Assembly (NCBI GenBank): GCA_003167215.1
Contig: PMTV01000029.1
Span: 62,001-126,000 of the forward strand
Source of the DNA: Acidobacteriota bacterium
Lineage (GTDB): Bacteria; Acidobacteriota; Terriglobia; Acidiferrales; UBA7541
Direction: 5' to 3'
Length of the DNA stretch: 64,000 nt
The notes beneath the pieces are model-generated. The model did no database searches, had not been told where the DNA came from, and worked only from the letters and a program-made list of their open reading frames with translations. Both the position numbers and the translations under genes were made by a program. Of the stretch, positions 50,297 to 60,544 are shown in pieces (positions within the stretch are counted from its first letter, which is position 1; each line of letters starts with the position of its first letter).

Positions 50297-53200
50297 CTAA
50301 TCTGCCGGCACAGACTCCGGGGCTCCTTGGCCGCTGCGTCCGGTCCGCCAGGCCGAAGCTTTCTTTGCGAGGCGGTCAAAGTAAATATAAATGACGGGCG
50401 TGGTGTAGAGTGTCAGCACTTGGCTGAGCAGCAGGCCGCCCACCATGGAGATGCCCAGAGGACGCCGCAGCTCGGATCCGATTCCTGAACCCAGCGCGAG
50501 CGGGAGACCTCCGAGCAGAGCGGCCATGGTGGTCATCATGATGGGGCGGAAACGCAGCAGGCAAGCCTCATAGATCGCTTCCTCAGAGCTTTTGCCTTCC
50601 TTGCGCTCCGCTTCCAACGCGAAATCGATCATCATAATGCCGTTCTTTTTAACGATGCCGATTAACAGAATGATACCTATCAGCGCCACGACGCTCAGTT
50701 CGGAGCCGCAAATCAACAGAGCCAGGATCGCGCCAACACCCGCGGAAGGCAGTGTGGATAGAATCGTGAGCGGATGAATGTAGCTCTCGTAAAGAATACC
50801 CAGCACGATATAGACGGTTACGAGCGCCGCCAGAATCAATATCGGCTCGTTGCTCAACGATGCCTGGAACGATGCGGCAGTGCCCTGAAACGCGGCCTGA
50901 ATACTGAGCGGCATTCCGATTTCCTGCTGGGCCTTTTCAATCGCCTTGGTCGCTTCACCCAAGGAAGCGTTGGGCGCCAGATTGAATGACAGCGTCACCA
51001 CAGGGAATTGTCCCTGATGGTTGACCGACAGCGGCGCGGTCTTGGATTCAAAGTGGGTGAAAGCGCTAAGTGGAACGGCAGCTCCATTCGCGGATGTCAC
51101 GGCCGCGGGATTCGCCGAACCCGAGCTCGGCAGCGCCGACGAAGAGGCCGACGGACTTGGCGAGCCAGTCGATCCTCCCGTAGCTGTTGTGGCGGTTACG
51201 ATACCGTTTGCGGTGCTACTCGCAGGAGAGGAGCCGGTCGTGGTTGCCGAGGGAGCAATGGCCGACCGCACGTAGATGTCTTGCAGTTTCGCCGGGTTTT
51301 TCTGAAACTCCGGCATGGTTTCGATGATTACGTGGTACTGGTTCAGTTGCGTGTACATCGTGTCCACTTGCCGTTGGCCAAATCCGTCATAAAGCGTCTG
51401 ATCGATCATGTTCGGCGTGATTCCCATGCGCGAAGCCGTCACTCGATCGATTACCAAGGAGGCCGCCAATCCTTGCGTCTGCTGATCCGTGGCAAGATCC
51501 TCCAGTTCCGGAATTTGCTTTAGTTTGGCCACCAGCTTTGCGGTCCACAAGTTCAGCTCATTGGCGTCCGGATCTTCCAGAGTGTATTGATATTGGGTGC
51601 GGCTTACGCGATCGTCCACGGTGATGTCCTGGACGGGCTGCATGTAGAGCGTGATTCCTTCAATCTTTTCCAAATTGGGCTGCAAACGGCGAATTACGTC
51701 AGACGCGTTCATCTTGCGTTGATTAAGTGGTTTCAGATTAATCAGCATGCGGCCGCTGTTCAGTGTTTGATTGGTGCCGTCGATTCCGATGAAGGAGGAA
51801 AGACTATCGACCGCGGGATCCTTCAAGATCACTTCGGTCAGTTGTTGTTGTTTCTGCGCCATGGCCGGAAACGAAATGGACTGCGACGCTTCTGAAATAC
51901 CCTGGATGATGCCGGTATCCTGCACCGGGAAAAATCCTTTGGGCACGATAATGTACAGGATAACGGTGAGGACCAGGGTGGCGAGCGCAACAAACAGCGT
52001 CGCGGTCTGATGCTTCAGCACCCACTTAAGCGTACGTCCGTAAAAAGCGATGACACTCTCAAACGCATGCTCCGATACCTGGTAGAAGCGCCCGCGTTGC
52101 GATTCCGGCTTATGTTTGAGCAACTTGGCGCACATCATCGGTGTGAGCGTCAAAGAAACGACCGCGGACACGAGAATGGTTACGCTCAGGGTAACCGCAA
52201 ACTCACGGAAAAGCCTTCCGACGATGTCCCCCATGAAGAGCAGGGGAATCAAAACAGCAATCAGGGAAATCGTCAGCGAAACGATGGTGAATCCGATCTG
52301 TTCCGACCCTTTCAACGCGGCCTGCAGCGGTGGATCGCCTTGTTCGATGAAGCGAACGATGTTCTCGATCATGACGATGGCATCGTCCACCACAAATCCT
52401 GTTGAAATCGTCATGGCCATCAAAGTTAAATTGTTCAGGCTATAGCCCGCCAAGTACATCACGCCGAAAGTGCCTACGATGGATAGAGGCACGGCCACGC
52501 TCGGAATGATCGTGGCGGAAAGATTTCGCAAGAAAAGGAAAATGACCATCACGACCAACGCAATCGTCAGCATCAATTCGAATTCGACATCCTCCACTGA
52601 TGCGCGGATGGTCGTTGTACGGTCCGTAAGAACGATCACGTTAACCGACGCAGGCAAGTTACTTTGCAACAGGGGTAAGAGCTTTTTCACTCGGTCCACA
52701 ACTTGAATGATGTTGGCGCCCGGTTGCCGCTGGATGTTCATAATCACGGCGGGTGTAGTGTTCATCCAGGCCGCTTGCTTTGTATTCTCAACGTCGTCAA
52801 TCACGCGCGCCACGTCCGATAGAAAAACGGGGCTCTGGTTGTGATAGGCCACGACCACGTGTTGGAAATCCTTGCTGGTTAGCAACTGATCGTTGGCGTC
52901 GATCTGATAATCCTGATGCGGGCCATCAAAATTGCCCTTGGCCAGATCGAGGCTGGTGTTCTGAACGGCCGTCCTTACGTCTTCCAGGTTGATACCGTAG
53001 GAAGATAGCGCCGTCGGATTTATTTGGATTCGTACCGCGGGCTTCTGCCCTCCGCTGATGCTCACCAGGCCAACGCCGGTTACTTGCGCGATCTTTTCCG
53101 CAAGGCGCGTGTCCGCCAGATCCTCCACTTGCGAAAGCGGGATGCTGGAAGAGGTCAACGCTAGAGTCAAAATCGGCGCATCCGCGGGGTTGGTCTTGCT

Positions 53201-53587
53201 GTAGATAGGTGGAACTGGAAGATCGGCCGGCAAATAGCTTTGGGCCGCGTTGATTGACGCTTGCACTTCCTGTTCCGCGACGTCGATGTTTAAATCGAGC
53301 GAGAATTGTAAAACGATGACTGAGCTTCCGTCCGAGCTCGTCGAAGTCATCTGATTCAGACCGGGCACCTCGCCAAATTGCCTTTCCAGAGGTGCGGTTA
53401 CCGCTGAGGCCATCACGTCCGGGCTGGCCCCGGGATAAAACGTCACGACTTGGATGATGGGGTAGTCGACTTCCGGGAGTGCAGAAACCGGAAGCTGCAA
53501 GTACGCCACGAATCCTGCGAGCATAATCGCTGCCATTAGCAGCGAGGTGGCGACCGGCCGAAGAATAAATGGGCGAGACGGACTCAC
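50297..53587 (-). CDS. mdtB: RND efflux pump subunit, MdtB-like, with Ser/Thr-rich insert
   Basis: A 1096-residue RND protein starting with GTG at 53587, which overlaps the adaptor stop (GTGA). Helix 4 has [13 protein letters not shown]. It is about 55-60 residues longer than usual because of a low-complexity Ser/Thr/Ala/Gly insert coded at about 51085-51270. The insert sits in the second periplasmic loop between Y-V-R-S-A-I-A-P and [10 protein letters not shown], where relatives run on directly. The insert may be a flexible surface loop near the adaptor interface. Confidence 0.88.
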   Translation of the reverse strand: MSPSRPFILRPVATSLLMAAIMLAGFVAYLQLPVSALPEVDYPIIQVVTFYPGASPDVMASAVTAPLERQFGEVPGLNQMTSTSSDGSSVIVLQFSLDLNIDVAEQEVQASINAAQSYLPADLPVPPIYSKTNPADAPILTLALTSSSIPLSQVEDLADTRLAEKIAQVTGVGLVSISGGQKPAVRIQINPTALSSYGINLEDVRTAVQNTSLDLAKGNFDGPHQDYQIDANDQLLTSKDFQHVVVAYHNQSPVFLSDVARVIDDVENTKQAAWMNTTPAVIMNIQRQPGANIIQVVDRVKKLLPLLQSNLPASVNVIVLTDRTTTIRASVEDVEFELMLTIALVVMVIFLFLRNLSATIIPSVAVPLSIVGTFGVMYLAGYSLNNLTLMAMTISTGFVVDDAIVMIENIVRFIEQGDPPLQAALKGSEQIGFTIVSLTISLIAVLIPLLFMGDIVGRLFREFAVTLSVTILVSAVVSLTLTPMMCAKLLKHKPESQRGRFYQVSEHAFESVIAFYGRTLKWVLKHQTATLFVALATLVLTVILYIIVPKGFFPVQDTGIIQGISEASQSISFPAMAQKQQQLTEVILKDPAVDSLSSFIGIDGTNQTLNSGRMLINLKPLNQRKMNASDVIRRLQPNLEKIEGITLYMQPVQDITVDDRVSRTQYQYTLEDPDANELNLWTAKLVAKLKQIPELEDLATDQQTQGLAASLVIDRVTASRMGITPNMIDQTLYDGFGQRQVDTMYTQLNQYHVIIETMPEFQKNPAKLQDIYVRSAIAPSATTTGSSPASSTANGIVTATTATGGSTGSPSPSASSSALPSSGSANPAAVTSANGAAVPLSAFTHFESKTAPLSVNHQGQFPVVTLSFNLAPNASLGEATKAIEKAQQEIGMPLSIQAAFQGTAASFQASLSNEPILILAALVTVYIVLGILYESYIHPLTILSTLPSAGVGAILALLICGSELSVVALIGIILLIGIVKKNGIMMIDFALEAERKEGKSSEEAIYEACLLRFRPIMMTTMAALLGGLPLALGSGIGSELRRPLGISMVGGLLLSQVLTLYTTPVIYIYFDRLAKKASAWRTGRSGQGAPESVPAD

Positions 53588-55035
53588 GGATGGGCTCCCC
53601 CGCTGGTGCTGGGACTGGCGTTCGGACTTGCCGGCGCCTGAGTGCCGTTAGTTGCGCCACTGCCGCCGCTACTTCCGTTGCTTCCACCGCTGCTGCTAGC
53701 TTTAGTGATCGTAACTTTTGCGCCGTTTTGCAATTTGTCGAACCCGTTCACTGCAATTTCGTCGCCGGCATTCACACCTTGCACCGCCGCGGTATTGCCA
53801 TCCGTAGTGCCCACCGTGACCGTGTGCAATGTTGCTGTATTGTCTGAACCGATTACGTAAACAAAGGCCCCTTGGGCGTTGCGCTGAATGGCCGCGGTCG
53901 GCAGCAGTACGACCCCGCGCTTTGTATCGACCAACAATCTGGCGTTCACAAACTGATTTGGAAACAGCGCGAGATCCTGGTTTTGAAAAATTGCCTTCAG
54001 TTTCACCGTACCGGTGGTCTGGTCAATCTGGTTGTCCAGCGTCAGCAGCGAGCCCGACGCCAGCTTTGTGGTTTGGTCGCGCGCGAACGCATCTACCGGC
54101 AGCTTTTGGCCGCTGCGCATCTGTTTCTGAATCTGAGGCAGATAATCTTCCGCCACACTGAAAATGACGGTGATAGGTTGGAGCTGAGTAATCACAACCA
54201 GCGCAGTAGTGGCGCCGGAAGTAACGATGTTGCCGGGGTCGACCAGGCGAAGTCCCACGCGGCCTTCTATCGGTGCGACAATCCGGGTGTAATCGACGTT
54301 TGTCGCCGCGCTTGCAACCGTCCCTTCATCCTGCTTGACCGTTCCTTCATCCTGTTTGACCGTCTGGGTCTGGTCGTCCAGTTGCTGCTTTGCGATGGCG
54401 TTCCGGCTGTAGGCCTGTTGATAGCGGTCTAAATCGATCTTCGCTTCACTCAATACTGCTTGGTCTTTTGCCAGCGTGCCCTGCGCTTGTGTCAGCGCGG
54501 CCTGATAAGGTCGTGGGTCTATCTCAATCAGGAGATCTCCTTTGCGAACCATTTGGCCTTCGCTGTAGGCCACGTTTGTGATTTGGCCGTCCACGCGGCT
54601 GGTAATTGTCGCGGTATAGACCGGAGTAACCGTTCCCAGAGCATTGATGTAAACGCCAATGTCGCCGGTCCGTGCAGCAGATGTTTGAATTGGAACGCCG
54701 GGACGCGGCTGTTTGGCCAGAGCCTTGGCAGCTTCGGCGGCCTTCACATGCTGGCGATAAAAATAGAAGCCCCCGAGAAGCAGCACCAAGATGACGATGA
54801 TCCAAACCCAAGGATGATGCTTGCGAGGGCGATCGTCAGCATGAGCGGGGGATTTGGGCTGAGGCGGGGCCACCGCCGGCGGTGCGGTCGCCGTGGTGCT
54901 GGGAGAGTCTTGGGTGCTGATTGTTACTGGTGCGTTCGGCCCGCCCGGGGCGTTGGGTGTGCCGGGAGTGTTCGACCCGCTGGCGGAACTTGGAACGTTG
55001 GGAGAGTTCGGAGTGCTCGGCGGATTATCGGGCAA
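53584..55035 (-). CDS. mdtA: RND periplasmic adaptor, MdtA-like
   Basis: A 483-residue membrane-fusion protein. A proline/serine/threonine-rich cytosolic head (1-70) precedes a single membrane helix ([12 protein letters not shown]). The lipoyl and hairpin parts follow: [22 protein letters not shown] and the matching [15 protein letters not shown]. The C-terminal tail is Ser/Gly-rich. The hairpin contains V-K-Q-D-E-G-T twice in tandem from a 21-bp duplication. First gene of the adaptor-pump-pump-channel operon. Confidence 0.9.
   Translation of the reverse strand: MPDNPPSTPNSPNVPSSASGSNTPGTPNAPGGPNAPVTISTQDSPSTTATAPPAVAPPQPKSPAHADDRPRKHHPWVWIIVILVLLLGGFYFYRQHVKAAEAAKALAKQPRPGVPIQTSAARTGDIGVYINALGTVTPVYTATITSRVDGQITNVAYSEGQMVRKGDLLIEIDPRPYQAALTQAQGTLAKDQAVLSEAKIDLDRYQQAYSRNAIAKQQLDDQTQTVKQDEGTVKQDEGTVASAATNVDYTRIVAPIEGRVGLRLVDPGNIVTSGATTALVVITQLQPITVIFSVAEDYLPQIQKQMRSGQKLPVDAFARDQTTKLASGSLLTLDNQIDQTTGTVKLKAIFQNQDLALFPNQFVNARLLVDTKRGVVLLPTAAIQRNAQGAFVYVIGSDNTATLHTVTVGTTDGNTAAVQGVNAGDEIAVNGFDKLQNGAKVTITKASSSGGSNGSSGGSGATNGTQAPASPNASPSTSGGAHP
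54317..54358 (-). repeat. 21-bp tandem duplication inside the adaptor gene
   Basis: Two adjacent 21-bp units (54317-54337 and 54338-54358) differ at two positions and encode V-K-Q-D-E-G-T twice in the coiled-coil hairpin. It adds exactly seven residues, two turns of helix, so the heptad pattern is kept. Confidence 0.85.
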
Positions 55036-55630
55036 TTTGTAGTTCCTCTTTTTCAGGATAGGATCGTGAGCCGTTCGGGCCTTGCTATCGAAGTATGTCC
55101 AGTCTTCCGCGTCCCTATGATTTAGCGCCAGCTCGTTACGGGTAGCTTGGCTGTGAGTGGTCCGGGCCGCCCATACTTCGGGAGAGCCGCCTGCAATGAT
55201 AACTTATGCCGGGTTTTGTTCGTTTTGCTTTTCATTCACCTCAACCGCCGGAGCACAATCTCAGCTAACCCGGGTACACACACATATAGCTCCATATCAC
55301 CCACTTCTTTCCGACGATTTAGACCGGCATTTGGTTACACAAATCCGCCGCACCTGATGGCGAAAGAGGTGTACGTCGTCGTTCGCATTGCGCCTCCGGT
55401 CATGGCCAGCCCAACGAACTACAAGCCTTGTTTGCGATTTACAGCGAGAGGGGAAAGCAGACCATATCTGAACATATACCCGCCGAAAACACGATTGAAC
55501 TGTCTTCAAATGTTCCAAAAGAGGACTCCATTCAGGGCCGGGAGCTTCGTCAAGCGGCGTTCGGAAAAATACCAGGGGGGGACGCATCTTGCATCTAGCA
55601 AGGAGCGCCGCTTGATTTTCAGGCTGGTGC
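55036..55630. other. Intergenic region upstream of the efflux operon
   Basis: No gene is supported. Open frames of up to 163 codons exist on the plus strand, but their translations lack any domain and have no ribosome site. The stretch is less GC-rich than its neighbours, and probably contains the promoter of the efflux operon. No regulator gene is adjacent, and I see no clear operator. Confidence 0.4.
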
Positions 55631-57130
55631 TTAATTAATGGGTTTCACCGCTTCGGCGGGCACTCCGTTATCCACGATGTTCTCACCGAACACGATTGGA
55701 CTCTGGCCCGCTCCGCCGTTGAACAAGAAGCCGTCAAAGTTGGCCTGGTCTCCCACGGTTATGCCGTTGAATCCATTGGCTGCGCTTCCTCCGAAGGTTG
55801 TTTGCGTGCCGGTTTGGACCTGAATAGTTGAAATCGCATTGTCATTGAAGAAATTATTTAGTCCGTTGACCGTCAGATTCGGCGAAGTGATAGTGGAAAC
55901 GGTGCCACTAAATTGAGTCGGTTCCAATTCGATTTGATCCGCCGTGGTCGTGGAAATGTCACCGGCGGTGGTAATTCCAGTGGAATCGATCAGCACATTT
56001 TGGCCAACCACCAAATCTCTTGAACCAGCGAATGTGAGGCCTGCGGGTAAAGTCTGTCCGGCGGGCACTCCCACGGAAAACCCTGCACTCGTAGCGGGGA
56101 GCACGAGCGTAAGCACTTCGCCGACTGTTACGTCTTGAGTATTGCCCGCCGGTACCTGGGTCACAAGGACCATTGGTGTCGGCGTCGTAGCGACGATCGT
56201 GCCTTCGAATGCCTGCCCGAAGGTGAAGCCGCTGTCGTCTGTAACGGAGGTCGCCGACAGCACCAGAGGAGACGTGTCGCTAACACTGTAATTAATACTC
56301 ACGATCTGGTTGGTCAAAACACAGGTCAAGTTGTTTGCACTACAGCTCGAGAACCCGCTAAAGGTAGCATTAGTGTCCGGCGTAACCGTGACAGCCTGAC
56401 CCGTCGCACTGTCGGTCAGGGTGAAGCTGCTGGTCAAGACACTTGTCACTGGGCCATCGACGTTGTTGACGTCAATCAGGTTGCCGTCCCCGCCCGGCAC
56501 CGTTGTTACACCCACCCCAACGATGGGATTAATCGTGAAAGTGGTGGTCGTTCCCGCCGTCGCGCCTACCAGGGAATCGGCCACACTAAATTCTATGGAC
56601 ACATTTGTGGGCTGACCTCCCGAAAGTTTTACCGCGTTAGGAAACGGCACGTTTACGAAACTAGGCGTCAGCGTAGGCGACAGTTCACATACCGCGGGCG
56701 TCGCTGCCGCTGTGCACGAGTTGGGAGGCGTTGCTGTATCCTTGTCTGTCGAGTTCGGATCGACGTTGACCGCTACCGTGGCAGTCCCGAACGTAATCAG
56801 GACAGCGGTGTAAGTGCCAGGCGCTACACTCGTGGTCGCGAGCACATCAGACTGCTGCGACGTCTGCATGTTCTCGAGTTGCACGGTCATAGGCAAGTCG
56901 GGAAGCAGGCTTTGAGCTCCGCTGCAATCCGTTGCAAATGCATTGGCGCTGGTAAGCAAACACGCGCTCGTGATCTGAATATCGAACGACAACACGCCGA
57001 CGTTGGATGGTTGGTCGGAGATCGAGACGGCAACCGGGACTTCCGATGAGCTTTGACCGCTTCCGCCGCAGCCGCCGAAGCAAACCAGCAGCAAAAGTAA
57101 TACTGACAGCGCCGAAATCTTCTTGCCCAC
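55631..57130 (-). CDS. DUF4382/DUF5666-type lipoprotein
   Basis: A 499-residue lipoprotein with signal peptide and lipobox V-C-F-G-G-C. The first domain (about 30-195) fits DUF4382: V-A-V-S-I-S-D-Q-P, then V-A-P-G-T-Y-T-A-V-L-I-T-F. The remainder is built of DUF5666-like strands, many starting with I-V or G-T and ending in a T-T-x-A-x-I pattern. It is Thr/Ser/Ala-rich with six cysteines beyond the lipid-modified one. No enzyme motif is seen. It is a separate unit from the efflux operon. Confidence 0.7.
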   Translation of the reverse strand: MGKKISALSVLLLLLVCFGGCGGSGQSSSEVPVAVSISDQPSNVGVLSFDIQITSACLLTSANAFATDCSGAQSLLPDLPMTVQLENMQTSQQSDVLATTSVAPGTYTAVLITFGTATVAVNVDPNSTDKDTATPPNSCTAAATPAVCELSPTLTPSFVNVPFPNAVKLSGGQPTNVSIEFSVADSLVGATAGTTTTFTINPIVGVGVTTVPGGDGNLIDVNNVDGPVTSVLTSSFTLTDSATGQAVTVTPDTNATFSGFSSCSANNLTCVLTNQIVSINYSVSDTSPLVLSATSVTDDSGFTFGQAFEGTIVATTPTPMVLVTQVPAGNTQDVTVGEVLTLVLPATSAGFSVGVPAGQTLPAGLTFAGSRDLVVGQNVLIDSTGITTAGDISTTTADQIELEPTQFSGTVSTITSPNLTVNGLNNFFNDNAISTIQVQTGTQTTFGGSAANGFNGITVGDQANFDGFLFNGGAGQSPIVFGENIVDNGVPAEAVKPIN

Positions 57131-57465
57131 GTTAAAGACCCTCCCCCAAAATTTAATGCACGCCTATTTGATGCAACTTCTCGTCGACCTCTGCAGCCGG
57201 TAAGTCTTGTATCGCCCTCAAAGGCATCGCTAGCACACGAATTACTGTTCAGAGAACCGTCTTCCTAGGAGTCTAACGCGATTCCTAATCGCCAGCGAGG
57301 TATTCACGGAAATATTCCGTGGCTGCAACTCACCTGCTGCCGGACAAAGTCAGCAGCGATGGGGTTGCTGGACAGCCGCACACATTTAAGATTCCTTTCG
57401 CAGGCCAAACCAATTAATCTGGCATTCAAATTTTGGGCTTCCGAAGAGTCTGGTATCGAGGGCCG
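57131..57465. promoter_or_regulatory. Leader of the KimA-like gene with palindrome
   Basis: No gene is supported. CACGGAA (57305-57311) and TTCCGTG (57315-57321) make a perfect 7-bp inverted repeat with a three-base centre, about 145 bases before the transporter ATG. It may be an operator or an RNA hairpin. I looked for a ydaO-type cyclic di-AMP riboswitch, which would be expected for KimA relatives in some phyla, and could not recognise one. Confidence 0.5.
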
Positions 57466-59340
57466 ATGAAACTCTTGGATCTTTGTTTTGGAAAACCGCT
57501 GGCAGCGTCGGACGAGCGGGCCGAACAGCTCGGCATCGCGTCCGGCATCCCTATCTTCGGATTGGATGCGCTCAGCTCCGCCGCATATGGGCCGGAAGCC
57601 GCGCTCACGCTTTTGATTCCGTTGGGCGCCGCGGGGATTGCTTACATCGTCCCGATCAGTACGAGCATCATCGTGTTGCTCGCCATCGTCTATTTTTCCT
57701 ACCGGCAAACAATTGCGGCGTATCCGGGCGGCGGAGGCTCCTACACGGTCGCTTCGGAAAATCTGGGCGTGTTCGCGGGATTACTTGCAGCTTCTGCACT
57801 GATGATCGACTACATCTTGACCGTAGCTGTCGGGATTTCTGCCGGAGTTGGCGCACTCGTTTCCGCGCTTCCGAACCTGCTTCCGCACACGCTGCTGCTG
57901 TGCCTGAGCATCTTGGTGCTAATCACATTTATCAATCTGCGAGGAATGCGGCAGGCCGGCATCATTTTTATGCTTCCCACCTACTTGTTCATCGGGAGTT
58001 TGCTTGCGGCGTTGGCGTTCGGAGTCTTTAAGTCCATCATGGCCGGCGGACATCCCGTTCCAGTCGCAATGCCGCCTCCGGCGCCTTCTTCTGCGGTCGC
58101 CGCGGCGAGTGTTTGGTTGTTGCTGCAATCTTTTTCGAATGGCTGCACGGCCATGACCGGCGTGGAGGCTGTCAGCAACGGCGTTCGCGCATTTCGCGAG
58201 CCCGTTGTGGACACTTCCCGCCGAGTTCTGACGATTATTATCGCGCTCTTGATGGTGATGCTTGCGGGGATCGCTTATCTCGTCCGCGCCTACCACATCG
58301 CGGCTACGGACCCGGGGCAGCCGGGATATCAAAGTGTTTTGTCCATGATCGTTGCCGCAGTCGCGGGCCGCGGAATTTTTTATTACGTCACCATCGGCTC
58401 TGTTCTGGCCGTTCTTGCATTGTCGGCGAATACCGCGTTTGCTGACTTCCCGCGGTTGTGCCGGGCGATTTCATTGAATGGCTACCTTCCGGATTCTTTC
58501 AGTCTTCGTGGACGCCGCTTGGTTTATTCGCAAGGAGTTTACGTCCTTGCAATTCTCGCTGGCTCTCTCCTGGTCGTTTTCCGGGGTGTGACCAATAGGC
58601 TCATTCCTCTTTACGCGGTCGGCGCCTTCCTCGCCTTCACCCTTTCGCAAGCCGGAATGGTGGCGCACTGGAAAAAGAACAGGGGCCCCGGCGCGGGCCG
58701 AAGCATGTTCGTCAACGGGCTGGGAGCCATCGCTACCGGCGCGACCGTAATCGTCGTTCTGGTTGCAAAGTTTATCGAGGGAGCTTGGGTTACAGCGGTG
58801 CTCATTCCCGCGCTGCTTTTGCTCATGATGGCCGTGAAGCGTTATTTTGTGCGCGTTGAAGATGAAATACTCACTCAAGAACCTTTGGAAATCGCGCCAG
58901 TCAAGCCGCCGCTGGTAGTCTTGCCGATTTACAGGTGGAGCAAGCTGATCCAGAAGGCGCTTCAATTCGCATTAACAATTTCCGCTGACATTCATGTCGT
59001 ACACGTTTGTAGAGAAGATCAGAAAGAACAGCTGAAGGACGAGTGGGCCGCGCTGGTCGAAGAGCCGGCCCGCCGAGCCGGGCTGCCGGTGCCGAAATAT
59101 GTCGAACTGCGATCACCGTATCGGCTTGTGATTACGCCCGTCGTTGACTACGTCTTGATGCTGCAGGTGGAAAACCCGGACCGCCAAATAGTCCTGATCG
59201 TTCCTGAATTAATCGAGCTCCATTGGTATCACTATTTTCTGCAGAGCAATCGCGGCGAACTGTTGAAAGGTCTCATGCTTCTGCGGGGAAATCAGAATAT
59301 CGCCATCATTAATTTGCCGTGGTATCTGACCGGAACCTAA
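57466..59340 (+). CDS. KimA-like APC-superfamily permease (probable K+ importer)
   Basis: A 624-residue protein from ATG 57466 (CGAGGG five bases upstream). Helix 1 has the KimA/YdaO-type sequence F-G-L-D-A-L-S-S-A-A-Y-G-P-E, and Y-P-G-G-G-G-S-Y lies in the third helix. About twelve helices run to residue 450, followed by a 170-residue cytosolic domain with a USP-like pattern (H-V-V-H-V-C-R-E-D, I-V-L-I-V-P-E-L). This matches high-affinity potassium importers of the KUP/KimA type. A general amino-acid permease is the alternative. Confidence 0.78.
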   Translation: MKLLDLCFGKPLAASDERAEQLGIASGIPIFGLDALSSAAYGPEAALTLLIPLGAAGIAYIVPISTSIIVLLAIVYFSYRQTIAAYPGGGGSYTVASENLGVFAGLLAASALMIDYILTVAVGISAGVGALVSALPNLLPHTLLLCLSILVLITFINLRGMRQAGIIFMLPTYLFIGSLLAALAFGVFKSIMAGGHPVPVAMPPPAPSSAVAAASVWLLLQSFSNGCTAMTGVEAVSNGVRAFREPVVDTSRRVLTIIIALLMVMLAGIAYLVRAYHIAATDPGQPGYQSVLSMIVAAVAGRGIFYYVTIGSVLAVLALSANTAFADFPRLCRAISLNGYLPDSFSLRGRRLVYSQGVYVLAILAGSLLVVFRGVTNRLIPLYAVGAFLAFTLSQAGMVAHWKKNRGPGAGRSMFVNGLGAIATGATVIVVLVAKFIEGAWVTAVLIPALLLLMMAVKRYFVRVEDEILTQEPLEIAPVKPPLVVLPIYRWSKLIQKALQFALTISADIHVVHVCREDQKEQLKDEWAALVEEPARRAGLPVPKYVELRSPYRLVITPVVDYVLMLQVENPDRQIVLIVPELIELHWYHYFLQSNRGELLKGLMLLRGNQNIAIINLPWYLTGT

Positions 59341-59352
59341 GCCATGCGGCTG

Positions 59353-60315
59353 CTATCGCCCGCGCGGCTTTGCGTTTGTCTTCGCTCGTGCGCTCTTGAG
59401 TTTCGACCCTTTCTTGGCCAGCGGTACGGGCGTGGCCGCGGCACTCTGGAGTAGAAGCAGGAACGCTTGCGCGTCCCGCGAAAGAGCACGGTGCCGGGGA
59501 TGAATCACATCCAGGTTCCGTCGTAGCGGCTCGGCGTTGATGATTTCGATCGCTACGAGCTTGCCTCGTCTAAGCTCCGTGGTCACCGCAATCTGCGGAA
59601 GGAAGCTGAGCCCCAGCTTGCGTTCCACCATTTTCTTTGCCGCTTCAATTGTTTCCACTTCCAAAACCACGTTCGGCAGCAGCCCCGCGCGCCGGAAGAG
59701 GCCCTGGCTTAGCGTCCAGTCGCTCGATCCGCGGTCGAAAAATATGAGCGGCCACGACTCCGTTTCCTCCAGGCGGACTCGGCTTTGTTGCGCCGCCGCG
59801 TGTGCCGGGTGGCCAACGAGAATCAACGGATCGTCGCGCAACGTAGTGGTTTCTACTTCCGGATGATGCAGGGAGCGCGCCACGCCGATATCGGCCTCGC
59901 CGTCCAGGACCATCTTTAAGACCTGCAGCGAGGTACCCGAGCGAAGGTTCACCAGTACTTTCGGATGCTTCGACTGGTACTCCTTCATCACGTCGGGCAA
60001 AAAGTATGTGCAGATGGATAGAGCCGCGGCGATGTTCAACACACCGCTCTCGGAAGGCTGTGATACATGTACGGCTTGCCGCGCCAGCGCGACGGTCCGC
60101 AGCAATTGCTCGGCGACCGGCCGCAGCGCCTTCCCGGCAGGGGAGAGTAAGACGTTGGAATGCACGCGGGTAAAGAGCTTAACGCCGAGCGAAACTTCTA
60201 ACGCGCGGATACGCGCGCTGACCGCGGGCTGGCTCACGCGCAACGCTCCCGCTGCGCGATGAAATCCGCCATATGTCACCACCGCCAGGAATGTTTCTAC
60301 CTGGTCGATTTCCAC
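59353..60315 (-). CDS. LysR-type regulator, probable controller of aceA
   Basis: A 320-residue regulator starting at GTG 60315, with GGAGGT close upstream. The helix-turn-helix is F-H-R-A-A-G-A-L-R-V-S-Q-P-A-V-S-A-R-I at about 16-34. The effector domain (90-295) has two Rossmann-like lobes with Y-Q-S-K-H-P-K-V and I-L-V-G-H-P-A. The tail is Lys/Arg-rich. It is divergent from isocitrate lyase across a 229-bp region with two LysR boxes, the normal sign of direct control. The effector may be glyoxylate or a related acid. Confidence 0.88.
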   Translation of the reverse strand: MEIDQVETFLAVVTYGGFHRAAGALRVSQPAVSARIRALEVSLGVKLFTRVHSNVLLSPAGKALRPVAEQLLRTVALARQAVHVSQPSESGVLNIAAALSICTYFLPDVMKEYQSKHPKVLVNLRSGTSLQVLKMVLDGEADIGVARSLHHPEVETTTLRDDPLILVGHPAHAAAQQSRVRLEETESWPLIFFDRGSSDWTLSQGLFRRAGLLPNVVLEVETIEAAKKMVERKLGLSFLPQIAVTTELRRGKLVAIEIINAEPLRRNLDVIHPRHRALSRDAQAFLLLLQSAAATPVPLAKKGSKLKSARAKTNAKPRGR

Positions 60316-60377
60316 AAGCCACCTCCGGCTACGGGTTTTCCCATAGAACGATTGTACCGGAACCGATAACATAATTC

Positions 60378-60410
60378 TATCAATATGATAAGGACAATCA
60401 GTTTGACTGA
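60378..60410. promoter_or_regulatory. Paired LysR boxes between lysR and aceA
   Basis: Two T-N11-A dyads stand two helical turns apart: TATCAATATGATA at 60378-60390 and TCAGTTTGACTGA at 60398-60410, centres 20 bp apart. This is the usual recognition-site plus activation-site pattern of LysR regulators. They lie 63 bp upstream of the lysR start and 135 bp upstream of aceA, suiting self-control and activation of aceA. Confidence 0.75.
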
Positions 60411-60544
60411 TAGGCCCGGCCGCCTCATACTCGCCTACGGTGCCGCATGGCGCTACGCGGCACGACGATTTGCCTCGCGAAGTTTCAGACCTGGGTTTTC
60501 AGCAGAGCTTTCAACCACAAAGTATTTAAAGAGAGGCGACACAA

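Noticed and set aside
55147-55638. A 163-codon frame between the efflux operon and the DUF4382-type gene
   Set aside because: Composition is not protein-like, no ribosome site, and it runs into the 3' end of a real gene.
60316-60544. The oxalate 19-bp operator near aceA
   Set aside because: Not present; only LysR-type dyads were found, so aceA was not placed in that regulon.
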